Assembly: GCA_020437755.1 (NCBI GenBank)
Contig: JAGQVX010000015.1
Location: 1 to 41,795 of the forward strand
DNA length: 41,795 bases
Reading direction: 5' to 3'
Source: Flavobacteriales bacterium
GTDB lineage: Bacteria; Bacteroidota; Bacteroidia; Flavobacteriales_D; Sanyastnellaceae
The notes beneath the pieces were generated by a model that had not been told where the DNA came from, did not search any database, and worked only from the letters and a program-made list of their open reading frames with translations. Of this stretch, positions 16,201 to 25,437 are shown in pieces; within the stretch, counting starts at the first letter, position 1, and every line of letters begins with the position of its first letter. The position numbers were made by a program, and so were the translations under genes.

Positions 16201-18262
16201 ATTTGACATGAGTGATGATGCCGCGTGCCATCCGGCTCCGATCCAATTCATCAACAATTCCCAATGGGCCGATAGCTATACGTGGAACTATGGTGATGGG
16301 AATTCTTCTGATACTTCGGCATTGGTGCACACCCACGTTTTTGAGAATACCGGGATTAATGACAACAGCTACCTGATTGAACTCATTGCTACCACGCAAT
16401 ATGGTTGTGCAGACACCACATCGGCCACATTTACCATTTATCCTCAGGTCATTGCCGCTTTTTCTTTGGATTCTATGGGGTGCTCTCCCTTGCAGGCCTT
16501 CTTTGTAAATCAAAGCGTAGGCGCTACAGCAGGATTCGAATGGGATTTCGGCGATGGTCAGACTTCATTCCAAACCAATCCATCGCACATTTACGTGAAC
16601 AATTCGGGAGCGGACACTACCTATTACTGCACGCTGATCGCTTCCAATGTTCAAGGCTGCAACGACACCACTCAGATTGGAATTGATGTTTACCCCACGC
16701 CAGTGGCGCAAATTGCCATTGACACCACATTGGGTTGCTATCCGCTGCAGGTGGTTTTCGAAAACCAAACCATTGGAGCCGACAGCTACCAGTGGGTTTA
16801 TGGTACCGGAGAGGTAAGCACCGTGGAAGATCAATTCCACACTTATACGTATTACAATTTTACTGACCAGCCTGTTACCTACAATGTATTTCTCAACGCC
16901 TATACGGACGAGGGCTGCACCAGTACCGATCAGATTTCAATTGATGTCCTTCCTGAACTCGAGGCCGATTTTGATGCTCCTGACGAAGGATGTTCACCAT
17001 TCGAGGTATCGTTTGACAACAATAGCGTGGGAGCTATGAGTTACCAGTGGGACTTTGGAGACGGCAATACACACAACATTGCCAACCCGACCCATATATT
17101 TTACAATGACGGCACTACCGATACAACCTACACAGTGATGCTCGTTGCATTGTCTGCATATGGTTGTTATGACACGGCTTTCTATGACATCACGGTATTT
17201 GCAACGCCATTTGCCAATTTCACAGCTACTCCTGAGAGTCAGCAATTCCCTGCGTCCACCATTGACATTACCGACCTAAGTGTGGCTGGAGATGTGAATT
17301 ATGACTGGACGCTGGGCGACGGCAGTACCTCCGGTGACCCCGAGTTAACTACACACACGTACACTTCCTGGGGCGTGTACACCATTACACTGGAAATTAC
17401 CAATGGCGCATGTAGTTCAGAAGCACAACGCAGCGTCGAAATTCTTCCCCCCGACCCTATAGCCGAGATGGACATTCCGGAACAGACGGGATGTGCACCG
17501 CTTACGGTACATTTCACAAGCAACTCACAGTACGGTGCTGCCTTCGAATGGGACTTTGGTGATGGAGGATCATCATCGGTAGAGAACCCCGTATATACGT
17601 ACTACCAACCCGGAACCTATGACGTATCGCTCACCGTGACGGGCTTCGATGGAGTTACGACTGACGTAATCGTCATACAAGATGCCATCGAGGTTTATCC
17701 GGTGGCCATTGCTGCATTTACCGTTACACCAAATGAAGTCTCGATTCCAAGTCAACCCGTTTACTGCATCAATTTGTCGCAAAACGCTACGTCGTATCTA
17801 TGGGATTTCCACGATGGCACCACTTCAACCGAATTCAACCCCATCCATTACTACCAGGAGGAAGGGTTGTATGATATTTCTTTAATTGCCTACAATGAGT
17901 ATGGCTGTACGGATACCTTCCTCGTTGCTGAAGCAGTCCATGCTAAGGCATTAGGTTCTATCGAATTCCCGAATGCCTTCACGCCGAACACCGGAAATTC
18001 CTCGGGAGGTGTCTACGATCCATGGGCGTTTAACAATGATATTTTCTTCCCCGTTTACTACGGAGTTGTGGAGTACCAACTCCAGATCTTCAACAAATGG
18101 GGAGAGCTCCTTTTTGAATCCTCCGACCCCAAAGTAGGTTGGGACGGATACTATAGGGGACAGCTTTGTCGCGAAGATGTGTACGCCTGGAAAGCCTGGG
18201 TGCGATTCGTGGATGGCGAAGAAATAAAACAAGCCGGTGACGTAACTCTGTTGATCAAGTGA
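13205..18262 (+). CDS. giant PKD-repeat surface protein with T9SS type B sorting domain
   Basis: A 1685-residue secreted protein (start ATG 13205 or 13211). It has a signal peptide ending GAMAQ (about 1-27), then about 18 PKD-like units recognised by variants of WDFGDG. It ends in a C-terminal gliding-motility type domain (about 1590-1685) with FPNAFTPN, FNKWGELLFES, GWDGYYRG and DVYAWK. Several units share a start GCSPxxVxFxN and a second half ending xxGCxDT, so most have a pair of cysteines that could form a disulfide. The C-terminal domain directs export by the type IX system and surface attachment, usually with a PorP/SprF partner, and one is encoded two genes downstream. The likely role is adhesion or a surface stalk. 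Units with divergent cores (WTFDVP, WVYGTG) are still in register. Confidence 0.92.
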   Translation: MQMARKILLIRPWLILGLLVPFGAMAQCPEVFDFYGSTTDSPYWYDCSGNNYTFNLQSPDNWGEYTIDWGDGSAVTTGSSWNSPSAITHVYTATVDTFLVTITEVNTGCVVEGVMVLEEASSASIQIPIGGLTQACAPQLMEFINSSTNVSETTIFTWDFGDGSPQETYDYTNWGQTVSHVYQPGTVDCETEVSLTAENYCNTIQGGESEATFNPIRIWDIDEAAITASATVLCYPDTIVEFTNTTQRNCLFQGNIFQRYEYWNFGDYWGEGQDSIIDWTPWPPTFPHEIAYPGIGTYEVMMLDSNYCGIDTAYITIEIVPPPSAGLSATGDTICVGEPITFFQESSSSANSYQWNFGDGIGWLPTGGGNITYVYNNPGTYNVCTAVSISSSSSGCADTACVPVTVLPSPIAFFTPDNVSGCDSLTVVFTDGSSGATGWEWTFDVPPFSYTGFDPPPISYNSTGNYVATLTVESINGCLDTYQEVISVFEAPVPDFLANNVCEGEQAVFTDISTSDAGDPIIGWNWDFGDTGTSVDENPTHIYPSTGSYDVTLTVSTASCSSTAVFPIAVEPAPTADIALDNDMGCSPLLVNFENNSIGADNYVWNFGDGNASAAEEPSNTFLNLGSTDTTYTIVMTASTAFGCSSVDSLQVTVMPGAQASYTDNSMPPSCAPFDAQFINTSVGATSYLWDFGDGTPTSTETDPAHFYENTTGFLEVYDVTLIAYAANGCNDTVMNGVTVYPTADFSFDVWPDSGCAPLFVQMPFISGVNSYFWDFGDNQTSTFPNPTHMFENTTTDPIVFDITFIGISPFGCVDTAMSEVLVNPQPLAQMTADINSGCSPITVEFENLSIQADSYLWNYGDGETETTSSTFHSHTFVNLTNDVIVYEVELTAISDDGCDDTFIIPIQVFPQVIAEIEDPGDGCAPYVVEFGNNSLNADSYDWDLGNGLQSINTNPTATYVNLGSTDTTYTVCMIAESPYGCSDETCIDIVVHPAPIAEFDMSDDAACHPAPIQFINNSQWADSYTWNYGDGNSSDTSALVHTHVFENTGINDNSYLIELIATTQYGCADTTSATFTIYPQVIAAFSLDSMGCSPLQAFFVNQSVGATAGFEWDFGDGQTSFQTNPSHIYVNNSGADTTYYCTLIASNVQGCNDTTQIGIDVYPTPVAQIAIDTTLGCYPLQVVFENQTIGADSYQWVYGTGEVSTVEDQFHTYTYYNFTDQPVTYNVFLNAYTDEGCTSTDQISIDVLPELEADFDAPDEGCSPFEVSFDNNSVGAMSYQWDFGDGNTHNIANPTHIFYNDGTTDTTYTVMLVALSAYGCYDTAFYDITVFATPFANFTATPESQQFPASTIDITDLSVAGDVNYDWTLGDGSTSGDPELTTHTYTSWGVYTITLEITNGACSSEAQRSVEILPPDPIAEMDIPEQTGCAPLTVHFTSNSQYGAAFEWDFGDGGSSSVENPVYTYYQPGTYDVSLTVTGFDGVTTDVIVIQDAIEVYPVAIAAFTVTPNEVSIPSQPVYCINLSQNATSYLWDFHDGTTSTEFNPIHYYQEEGLYDISLIAYNEYGCTDTFLVAEAVHAKALGSIEFPNAFTPNTGNSSGGVYDPWAFNNDIFFPVYYGVVEYQLQIFNKWGELLFESSDPKVGWDGYYRGQLCREDVYAWKAWVRFVDGEEIKQAGDVTLLIK

Positions 18263-19821
18263 TGAAGAAGCTCGCCTTTATACTCGCAATATCCGCTCTT
18301 TCGCTCAGCACGTTCACTCAAGACAAGCTGAACCGACAAGACCTGCGCGACCTTAAAGATGCGGATTTCGCATTCTTTCAGGGAGACTACGCATTTGCCT
18401 TACAACTTCTTGAGCCACTGTACTCCAAGGATAGCTCCAACACCGATATCTGCTTCCTTTATGGCGCCACAATGGTAGAATTGCAGCAAGTGGATTCTTC
18501 GGTTTTGGGAGCTCTCAATCGCGCTCGTGCAGGAATGAATACCGAAAGTCTGTACTACCTCGGAAGAGCAGAGCACCTGTCGCATCATTTTGAAACAGCG
18601 GTGAGCCGCTTTACGGAATACCTTTACCACGAGAAGAAAGAACAGTCCAACGACGAGGTTGAGCGACAAATGGCCATTTCAGTTCGGGCATTGAAAATGG
18701 TCTCAGACCCCGTGGATGTGAAGGTTACTAATCTGGGACCAGGGGTCAACACCGCCGACAAAGAGTACGTACCTGTGATTACAGGCGACGGACAAACCCT
18801 CTATTTCACCTCGCGAAGGTCCAATACAACAGCCCAATTGAAGGATCCCAATGGTGAATACTTCGAGGATATTTACTTCAGTCGGAAAGTGAACGGACAG
18901 TGGTCGAAAGCCGAGAATGCGGGTCTACCCATCAATTCTGAAACACATGACGCTACGGTATCCATATCGGCCGACGGGCAAACTATGATTATTTACCGCA
19001 CCAACAAAAACCTTTCAGGTGGCGATTTATACCTCACCGAAATGAAAAACGGTCGCTGGTCTGAACCTCGACTGCTGGATGAACGTATAAATAGTACTTA
19101 TCAGGAAGCTTCTGCCGCATTGAATCGAAACGCCTCCATATTGTATTTCTCTTCGAATCGCCCGGGAGGCTTTGGAGGAAAGGATATCTATCGGGTTAAA
19201 CGTTTGCCGAATGGCTCCTGGAGCTTGCCCAAAAACCTGGGCCCCATGATCAACACGCCTTACGATGAAGATGCACCTTTCGTAGACATCGACGAGAATT
19301 TCCTGTACTTCAGTTCCAACGGACACGAAACCATGGGAGGATACGATGTGTTCCGGTCGCGACGGCTGGATAGCGAGCGTTGGGGAAAACCTGAAAATCT
19401 CGGATACCCCGTCAATACGGTCAAGGACGACATTTTTATGACGCTGGATGCATCCGGAAAAACCGGTTACTACACTTCTGCTGCCGACGGTGGATTTGGT
19501 CAGCTGGATATTTACTCACTGGAATTCATCTACCGTGAGAATAAAGTATTGGTGGTCAAAGGAACGATCTCCGACCTGAAAGGAAATCCGGTAAAAGCAC
19601 GTATTACATTGCTCGACGAAAACTCGCGAGAGGTGCAGGGAATCTACACTTCCAACGAAGGAACCGGCAAGTTTATCCTCGCCATCAATCCACTCACAAC
19701 TTACCGCATGTTCATCGACGCCGATGGCTATCGCGGTCAGCAGGATGAACTGTACTTTGAGTTTCCGGAGGGCGAAGAATTTGAATTGGAATCACCACCA
19801 TATATCCTGATCGAAGAATGA
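18262..19821 (+). CDS. TPR / beta-propeller (PD40) / regulatory-like domain protein, PorE-like without OmpA domain
   Basis: I chose the ATG at 18262, which overlaps the stop of the PKD gene; the product is 519 residues. After a signal peptide (about 1-20) there is a TPR-like helical part (about 30-130), then a TolB/PD40-type propeller (about 165-420) with repeated blades such as DGQTLYFTSRR, ASILYFSSNRPGG, ENFLYFSSNG and KTGYYTSAADGG. A carboxypeptidase-regulatory-like beta domain (VKGTISDLKGNPVKA, about 430-515) ends the protein. This is the order seen in PorE of type IX secretion, but the C-terminal OmpA peptidoglycan-binding domain is absent. It lies between the PKD protein and PorP/SprF genes, with overlaps on both sides, and probably works with them at the outer membrane. 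Confidence 0.85.
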   Translation: MKKLAFILAISALSLSTFTQDKLNRQDLRDLKDADFAFFQGDYAFALQLLEPLYSKDSSNTDICFLYGATMVELQQVDSSVLGALNRARAGMNTESLYYLGRAEHLSHHFETAVSRFTEYLYHEKKEQSNDEVERQMAISVRALKMVSDPVDVKVTNLGPGVNTADKEYVPVITGDGQTLYFTSRRSNTTAQLKDPNGEYFEDIYFSRKVNGQWSKAENAGLPINSETHDATVSISADGQTMIIYRTNKNLSGGDLYLTEMKNGRWSEPRLLDERINSTYQEASAALNRNASILYFSSNRPGGFGGKDIYRVKRLPNGSWSLPKNLGPMINTPYDEDAPFVDIDENFLYFSSNGHETMGGYDVFRSRRLDSERWGKPENLGYPVNTVKDDIFMTLDASGKTGYYTSAADGGFGQLDIYSLEFIYRENKVLVVKGTISDLKGNPVKARITLLDENSREVQGIYTSNEGTGKFILAINPLTTYRMFIDADGYRGQQDELYFEFPEGEEFELESPPYILIEE

Positions 19822-20819
19822 AAAACTGGAGATGGACATATCTGCTTTTCAGCCTGGTGATTGCTCAATTTGCGCATGCTCAAGACATGCAATTCACGCA
19901 ATTCTACGCGGCATCTACCTATTTGAATCCGGCTTTTGCGGGAACCTCGGTGCAGAGCCGTTTATCGGCTAATTATCGAAACCAATGGCCCTCAATACCC
20001 GGTGGATTTACGATGTACAATGCCGCTTTTGATCATTTTTCGCCCAAGCTCAATTCAGGGTTCGGATTGCTGGAATCACACGACCGTGCAGGCTCAGGCG
20101 CCCTGGCCAATACCTCAATTTCACTGCAATACGCATACGAGTTCCGGATAACCCGCAACACCTTTATTCGTCCGGCGCTACAATTTACCTACACCAACCG
20201 ACACGTTGACTTCTCCAAACTGGTCTTTCCCGATCAATTGGTGCGCAACGACGAAACGACTTTGGAGGAAGGTCTCAACAACGGTGTGAATTTCTTTGAT
20301 TTTGGTGGTGGCGTGGTGATGAACAGCACCCGGTTTTGGTTTGGCGTAGCCGCACACCACCTCAACCAGCCCACAGAATCGCTTTATGGCGGACTGATCG
20401 CTACTTTGCCGATGAAGCTCTCCGCTCATGGAGGCTATAAACTCGCCTTCCGAAAAGGCTATTCGAAGAAAAAGAAGTATGCCGTAGTGGCCTTCAACTA
20501 CAAGTCGCAAGGTCTCTACGACCAGCTTGATTTGGGAGGATATTACGAATTCGATCCGCTTATCGTGGGATTGTGGTATCGTGGTTTGCCCGGACTGAAA
20601 TCCAACGGTTACGGCCACATCAATCACGATTCATTCGCGCTTATCATCGGCTGGAATCAGGGGCCATACAAAATTGGTTATAGCTACGATTTCACGGTGT
20701 CACAACTGTCCATTGGGGCATCCGGCGGTGCTCATGAAATCTCCTTGAGCTATGAGTGGGCCAACAAGCGCAATAAGCGACTGGCTAAGCGCAGAATCAT
20801 TCCATGCGCCAAGTTTTAA
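19818..20819 (+). CDS. PorP/SprF family T9SS outer membrane protein
   Basis: A 333-residue beta-barrel-type protein with a signal peptide ending AHAQD (about 1-21). The N-terminal pattern MQFTQFYAASTYLNPAFAGT followed by NYRNQWPSIPGGF is typical of PorP/SprF. Family members help type IX secretion or anchoring of particular substrates and are commonly encoded next to large CHU_C-type adhesins. Here the gene starts in the stop of the PorE-like gene and closes a three-gene operon with the PKD adhesin, which is therefore its likely client. Confidence 0.93.
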   Translation: MKNWRWTYLLFSLVIAQFAHAQDMQFTQFYAASTYLNPAFAGTSVQSRLSANYRNQWPSIPGGFTMYNAAFDHFSPKLNSGFGLLESHDRAGSGALANTSISLQYAYEFRITRNTFIRPALQFTYTNRHVDFSKLVFPDQLVRNDETTLEEGLNNGVNFFDFGGGVVMNSTRFWFGVAAHHLNQPTESLYGGLIATLPMKLSAHGGYKLAFRKGYSKKKKYAVVAFNYKSQGLYDQLDLGGYYEFDPLIVGLWYRGLPGLKSNGYGHINHDSFALIIGWNQGPYKIGYSYDFTVSQLSIGASGGAHEISLSYEWANKRNKRLAKRRIIPCAKF

Positions 20820-20839
20820 TCTGACGGGTTAAGTCTGCA

Positions 20840-20871
20840 AAGCTTGCAATCAATTTGTCTTCGACAAGCTT
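20840..20871 (+). terminator. nested inverted repeat after the PorP/SprF gene
   Basis: AAGCTTG at 20840-20846 pairs with CAAGCTT at 20865-20871. Inside lies a smaller alternative hairpin, TTGTC-TTC-GACAA (20855-20867). No T run follows, so it is a weak terminator candidate in the 98-bp gap before the metalloprotease gene. Confidence 0.3.
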
Positions 20872-20917
20872 CCTGTGCAGGCCATTTTGAGTACCTTCAT
20901 GGTTCAATCTGACCCGC

Positions 20918-23900
20918 ATGAAACTGTTCTTTACCCTTACCATTGTATTCTTGTCTCTCCTTGTTCATGCTCAGAACTACTGTGGTTTTGATCATTTCAG
21001 GGCATCCGCCAAATTTAGTAGTCCCGGCGAGACGGCTGTGAACGAAAAAATCCTCGAAGCACTGTTCGAAATGCGAAGCCGTGGAGGATCAGAGGAATTT
21101 GTAATTCCGGTCGTCGTTCATATCGTGCACAACAATGGCCCGGAGAATATTTCCGATGAGCAGGTCATTCAGGGAATAGAGCACCTCAACCAGGCCTTTG
21201 CCAATGAAGGACCCTACAGCTCCGTCAATGGAGTGTCCATTCCCATCTCGTTTTGTTTGGCTTCCCGCACACCCGAAGGTGAATTCTCAACAGGAATCAA
21301 CCGTGTACAATCCGCAGGACTGACAGACTTACTTGTTCCATCCGAAGACCTCGATCTCAAAGAAACAATCCACTGGGATCAGGAGCAGTACCTCAATATT
21401 TGGCTTGTCCGGGAAATAACCCGTGAAGACAACAACAGCGGAACGGTGGGTTATTCCACTTTTCCCGATAGCCATGGCTTGCCGGAAGATGGTGTTGTAT
21501 GTGAAGCGACCTTCTTCGGCGCCAATGCCCAGCATTCCAGCGTTCACATTCATGAATGCGGGCACTACCTGGGATTGTACCATACCTTTGAAGGGGGATG
21601 TCCCAACGATGACTGCCTCACCACAGGCGACCACGTGTGCGACACGCCACCTGATCAGCACCTGAACAACACCGTTTGCCTTGATGGCACCAACTCCTGC
21701 CTAACCGACGGGGACGATGAATCTGACAATAACCCGTTTCGCGCCATTGGACTGGGCGGACTGGGCGAGCAGATTGACGATCAAACCAATTTCATGGACT
21801 ACAGCGGATTGGTATGCTTCCAACATTTCACCGCCGGACAATCCGACCGCATGGCAGCTACTGTGGCCGGAATTCGAGCGTCGCTGCTCGAAAGTATGGG
21901 CTGCGAGCCTCCATGTGAATCAGACATAATGATAGACGTAACCGTTGTTTCAACCGACTTGCTGGTGGGAGAAGACCTCGAATTCGTGAGTAACTCAACT
22001 GGACAAACCAGCACTTCGTGGACCCTTGATGGCGTCGAAATCAATACGAACAACGAAGGAACTTACACGATCAATACTCCGGGAGAATACACGTTTGAGG
22101 TGATCCTCTCCAACGACGAACCGGGCTGCACGCAAACGCTCACGTACAACGTACAGGTGTCCTGCATAGCCGAAGCCTCATTCACAACTGAGTCGCTCAA
22201 CCTGGCAACCGGCGAAACCGGAACGTTTACGAATACCTCCGTAAATGCAGATAGTTATATGTGGCTGGTCAATGGTCAACCCGTTGATCCTTCTACCGAC
22301 CTGAATTACGCGTTCGACGAACCCGGTACGCACACCGTTCAATTGCAGGCCTTCTTCCTCAACTGCAGCAGTCTTTCGGATGCTGTTCAGGTAGAAGTGG
22401 GCAGTTGCAGTTCGGGAAGGGAGAGCAATCTGTGGTACTTCTTTAATGCAGGTGGAAATATGTTTGGACTAGACTTCAACGATTCCCCTCCCACACCCAT
22501 CTCCGAAGGAGCGCCCCTTACAGGACATACGAAGACAACGCTGTGCGATCCATCGGGGGACCTGCTGTTTGTCACCAACGGAACCTCCGTTCTCAACGCC
22601 AACCTGGAACTCATGCTCAACGGCGACAACCTCACGGGAAGCACTTCCAGTCACTTTGGTGCGCTCTTCGTCGGCGTTCCCCAAAGCGATCACACGTATT
22701 ACCTGTTTTACAATGGCTCCGACGAAAACGACTGGCAAGGAGGATTGAGCTATTCGGTAATCGATCTCAGTCTGGATAATGGCTTGGGGGGCGTTACGGA
22801 TGAAAAAAACATACACCTGGCCGATCCATTGAATGAATCCCTCACCGCTATTCGTCACTGCAATCTGAACGATTTTTGGCTTGTTACCTACAATCAGGTC
22901 GTGGATCAATACATGTCGTTTCCGGTAACTTCCGAAGGCATTGGTGAACCGGTCTTCTCCAACATTCCCAATCCGGGCGTGATGTTCTCGGCGGCTTTAA
23001 ATGCCTCACCAAGGGGAAATTTAATCGCCCATGGGGAGCTGATCCTCGGATTTGACAATGCCACAGGAGAACTTTCATTGATCAAAGAGTCCACGCTTCC
23101 CGGCCTGGCTCTCGGAGCAGCATTTTCGCCATCCGGCAAATACTTGTTCTGGGATTGGGGGGATTTGTCGAGCACCATCTCTCAAATCGATTTATCGGAA
23201 GATCCAGATTTGTGGTTTGACAATGCTCAGGACTTTGAACTGGATCAAAATCTCATTCTCTTCTACCCCACCACTGGTCCAGACGGTCGCATTTATCTTG
23301 AAGATGTGCTCGTAAGTGAAATAGCTGTGATTGACAACACCAACCTTCCATTTGGTCAAAGTACGCTCGAACTGGATGTGTACGAAGTTGGTGGGCTGAT
23401 CAACTCACTAGGCAATTACTACAGCAGCTACATTACCGGAAGAGTGGTGTATGTGGAAGGCAACGAAACACCCTGCGCGCAGGCCATCGCCACGTATTGG
23501 GTAGATGGATTTGAATGCATTACCGACAACATTACATGGAATGTACCCGAAGGCATTTCATACACCGAACCGGAGCCGGGCGTGATCGAAATACAGGTTC
23601 CCGCCGGGGATTCGTTTGATCTGCAGGCTACCGTTCATACCGACTGCGGCAACTGGAACGGAACTCTTACCGTACATCCTCTCGACGCGAATCCACCATC
23701 CCTCGGGGAGGATCACATCCTTTGTGAGGATACCGACGAATTGCTGGAGGCAGGCACCGGATTTGACAGTTACTTGTGGCAGGATGATTCTGAAAGCACC
23801 ACACTTGCGGTGCAGGAGCCAGGGACGTACTGGGTGCAAACCACATTTGGCGAATGCCTCTTTACCGATACGATAAACCTGCTTACACCCCCCGCACCAA

Positions 23901-24379
23901 TCGAGCTTGGACCTAATTTCGACCTGTGCGATAATGAAGCTGTAGTTCTTACCGTGTCAGAAACCTATCTCGATCCGGTGTGGCAAGACGGAACCATGAA
24001 CCATAACTACACGGTTTTTGAAGGGGGCACTTATTCCGTTTCCGTAACCAGCCCTTGCCCCTCTTCCGATGTGGTAACCGTAGACAATTGCGGACATGGA
24101 ATTAATGGCGTGGACGAAGACGAACTGCTCAACGGTATTGTGATTTTCCCGAACCCCAGTCGTGAAGCGGCTACCTTAAACGTGTGGAACAACGCCAATG
24201 ACAAGGCTGTGCTCGAAATCTGGGATACGCGAGGACGATTGATCGAACGCCGGAATATTGCTCTTAACGCAGGGATGACCACGATTGACATGGATGCCTC
24301 AGGACTTGCAGCTCAATGCTATACCGTGCGTGTCATTCAGAGCAGTCGTACCCGTCAAGTGCAATGGATGATTCAATAG
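20918..24379 (+). CDS. M43-type metalloprotease with beta-propeller and T9SS type A sorting domain
   Basis: A 1153-residue secreted protein with a signal peptide ending VHAQN (about 1-19). The catalytic domain (about 60-330) has HECGHYLGLYH with zinc ligands His212, His216 and His222 and catalytic Glu213, then a Met-turn NFMDYSG with Met293, as in pappalysin/cytophagalysin proteases. Paired cysteines surround the site. Two PKD/Ig-like domains follow (about 335-495). Next is a domain resembling the LWYF...GLDF beta-propeller of Bacteroidota surface proteins (about 500-825), then more beta domains. The last 80 residues (IVIFPNPS to the end) form a type A sorting domain. The product is probably a secreted or surface-held protease. 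It has its own gap of 98 bp and is convergent with murB. Confidence 0.9.
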   Translation: MKLFFTLTIVFLSLLVHAQNYCGFDHFRASAKFSSPGETAVNEKILEALFEMRSRGGSEEFVIPVVVHIVHNNGPENISDEQVIQGIEHLNQAFANEGPYSSVNGVSIPISFCLASRTPEGEFSTGINRVQSAGLTDLLVPSEDLDLKETIHWDQEQYLNIWLVREITREDNNSGTVGYSTFPDSHGLPEDGVVCEATFFGANAQHSSVHIHECGHYLGLYHTFEGGCPNDDCLTTGDHVCDTPPDQHLNNTVCLDGTNSCLTDGDDESDNNPFRAIGLGGLGEQIDDQTNFMDYSGLVCFQHFTAGQSDRMAATVAGIRASLLESMGCEPPCESDIMIDVTVVSTDLLVGEDLEFVSNSTGQTSTSWTLDGVEINTNNEGTYTINTPGEYTFEVILSNDEPGCTQTLTYNVQVSCIAEASFTTESLNLATGETGTFTNTSVNADSYMWLVNGQPVDPSTDLNYAFDEPGTHTVQLQAFFLNCSSLSDAVQVEVGSCSSGRESNLWYFFNAGGNMFGLDFNDSPPTPISEGAPLTGHTKTTLCDPSGDLLFVTNGTSVLNANLELMLNGDNLTGSTSSHFGALFVGVPQSDHTYYLFYNGSDENDWQGGLSYSVIDLSLDNGLGGVTDEKNIHLADPLNESLTAIRHCNLNDFWLVTYNQVVDQYMSFPVTSEGIGEPVFSNIPNPGVMFSAALNASPRGNLIAHGELILGFDNATGELSLIKESTLPGLALGAAFSPSGKYLFWDWGDLSSTISQIDLSEDPDLWFDNAQDFELDQNLILFYPTTGPDGRIYLEDVLVSEIAVIDNTNLPFGQSTLELDVYEVGGLINSLGNYYSSYITGRVVYVEGNETPCAQAIATYWVDGFECITDNITWNVPEGISYTEPEPGVIEIQVPAGDSFDLQATVHTDCGNWNGTLTVHPLDANPPSLGEDHILCEDTDELLEAGTGFDSYLWQDDSESTTLAVQEPGTYWVQTTFGECLFTDTINLLTPPAPIELGPNFDLCDNEAVVLTVSETYLDPVWQDGTMNHNYTVFEGGTYSVSVTSPCPSSDVVTVDNCGHGINGVDEDELLNGIVIFPNPSREAATLNVWNNANDKAVLEIWDTRGRLIERRNIALNAGMTTIDMDASGLAAQCYTVRVIQSSRTRQVQWMIQ

Positions 24380-24419
24380 AAGGCTGAACTGCGTCGATCA
24401 GACCCCTTGGAACAATAAA

Positions 24420-25433
24420 CTAGATAATATTGACCTCGCGCTCCAGCTCGATGCCAAAGCGCCGGTTGATGTCAGAAATAATGCGTGAACTGAGGTCGTA
24501 AATATCCCTCCCGCGTGCATGACCGCGATTGACCAGAACCAACGCCTGCCGGTCGTGGACGCCAAAATCACCTTCGGAATACCCCTTCCAGCCCGCCTGC
24601 TCAATCAACCAACCCGCGGCCGTTTTTATATGACCTGCATCTACCGGATATCCAGGAATGGTAGGATATTGAGCCTGGAGCTCTTCAAAATGCGCTTTAT
24701 CCAGCACCGGATTCTTGAAAAAACTACCTGCATTTCCAATGACCCGGGGATCGGGAAGCTTGCTTTGCCGTATGGCAATTACTGCCCTGCTCACCGCCTC
24801 AATGCTTAACGATCCTACCCCCATTTCCTTGAGCTGAGCCTCAATAGCGCCATAGCTCACTTGAAAACGCGGGGTTTTGGATAGCTTTAGCGTCACTGAT
24901 GTGATAAAATACTTACCCTTGAGTCGCCGCTTGAAAACACTTTCGCGGTAGCCAAATTCACAGTCGGCATGTGAAAAGGTATCAAGGCTGCCATTGGTCA
25001 GATGCCACGCCTCCAACTCATGAAAAACTTCCTTTAACTCCACGCCGTACGCCCCGATATTCTGCATTGGCGCCGCGCCCACACTACCCGGGATCAGACT
25101 GAGATTCTCAATTCCCGCCCAGCCCCGATCAATGGAATGCATGACCAGGTCGTGCCACACCACACCTGCGCCCGACTTCACATATACGAAATCGCCTTCC
25201 TCGCGAATCAACTCTATGTCTGGAATTTCGTTGTGGAGGACATATCGATCCACATCGCCGGTCAAAAGCACGTTGCTGCCCCCACCCAAAATCAATACCC
25301 GAGAGGGGTCGGGAACCTGTGCCATTAAACCGGGCAATTCATCCACACTGCTCACCCTCGCCCAGTGTGCTGCCAGCACATCCATGCCAAAGGTATTATA
25401 GGGTTTCAGAGAAACATTGTGGGTCCAGCTCAT
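24420..25433 (-). CDS. murB: UDP-N-acetylenolpyruvoylglucosamine reductase (type I MurB)
   Basis: A 337-residue flavoenzyme of the type I family, which carries out the NADPH-dependent second step of UDP-MurNAc synthesis in the cytosol. FAD-binding motifs are LGGGSNVLL (49-57) and IPGSVGAAPMQNIGAYG (114-130). Catalytic residues fit: Arg163 in GYRESVF, Ser237 in NAGSFFKNP and Glu333 in the C-terminal LEREV, matching the Arg-Ser-Glu set of E. coli MurB. The length is normal. It stands alone on the minus strand and has its own promoter. Confidence 0.97.
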   Translation of the reverse strand: MSWTHNVSLKPYNTFGMDVLAAHWARVSSVDELPGLMAQVPDPSRVLILGGGSNVLLTGDVDRYVLHNEIPDIELIREEGDFVYVKSGAGVVWHDLVMHSIDRGWAGIENLSLIPGSVGAAPMQNIGAYGVELKEVFHELEAWHLTNGSLDTFSHADCEFGYRESVFKRRLKGKYFITSVTLKLSKTPRFQVSYGAIEAQLKEMGVGSLSIEAVSRAVIAIRQSKLPDPRVIGNAGSFFKNPVLDKAHFEELQAQYPTIPGYPVDAGHIKTAAGWLIEQAGWKGYSEGDFGVHDRQALVLVNRGHARGRDIYDLSSRIISDINRRFGIELEREVNII

Positions 25434-25437
25434 GCGT

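Noticed and set aside
13205-18262. CRISPR or DNA-level tandem repeat array within the giant gene
   Set aside because: The repetition is at protein level (PKD units of about 85 residues). Nucleotide copies are diverged and there are no uniform repeat-spacer units.
20820-20917. Small RNA or riboswitch in the gap before the metalloprotease
   Set aside because: Only simple nested inverted repeats are present; there is no known riboswitch pattern and no clear promoter plus terminator pair.
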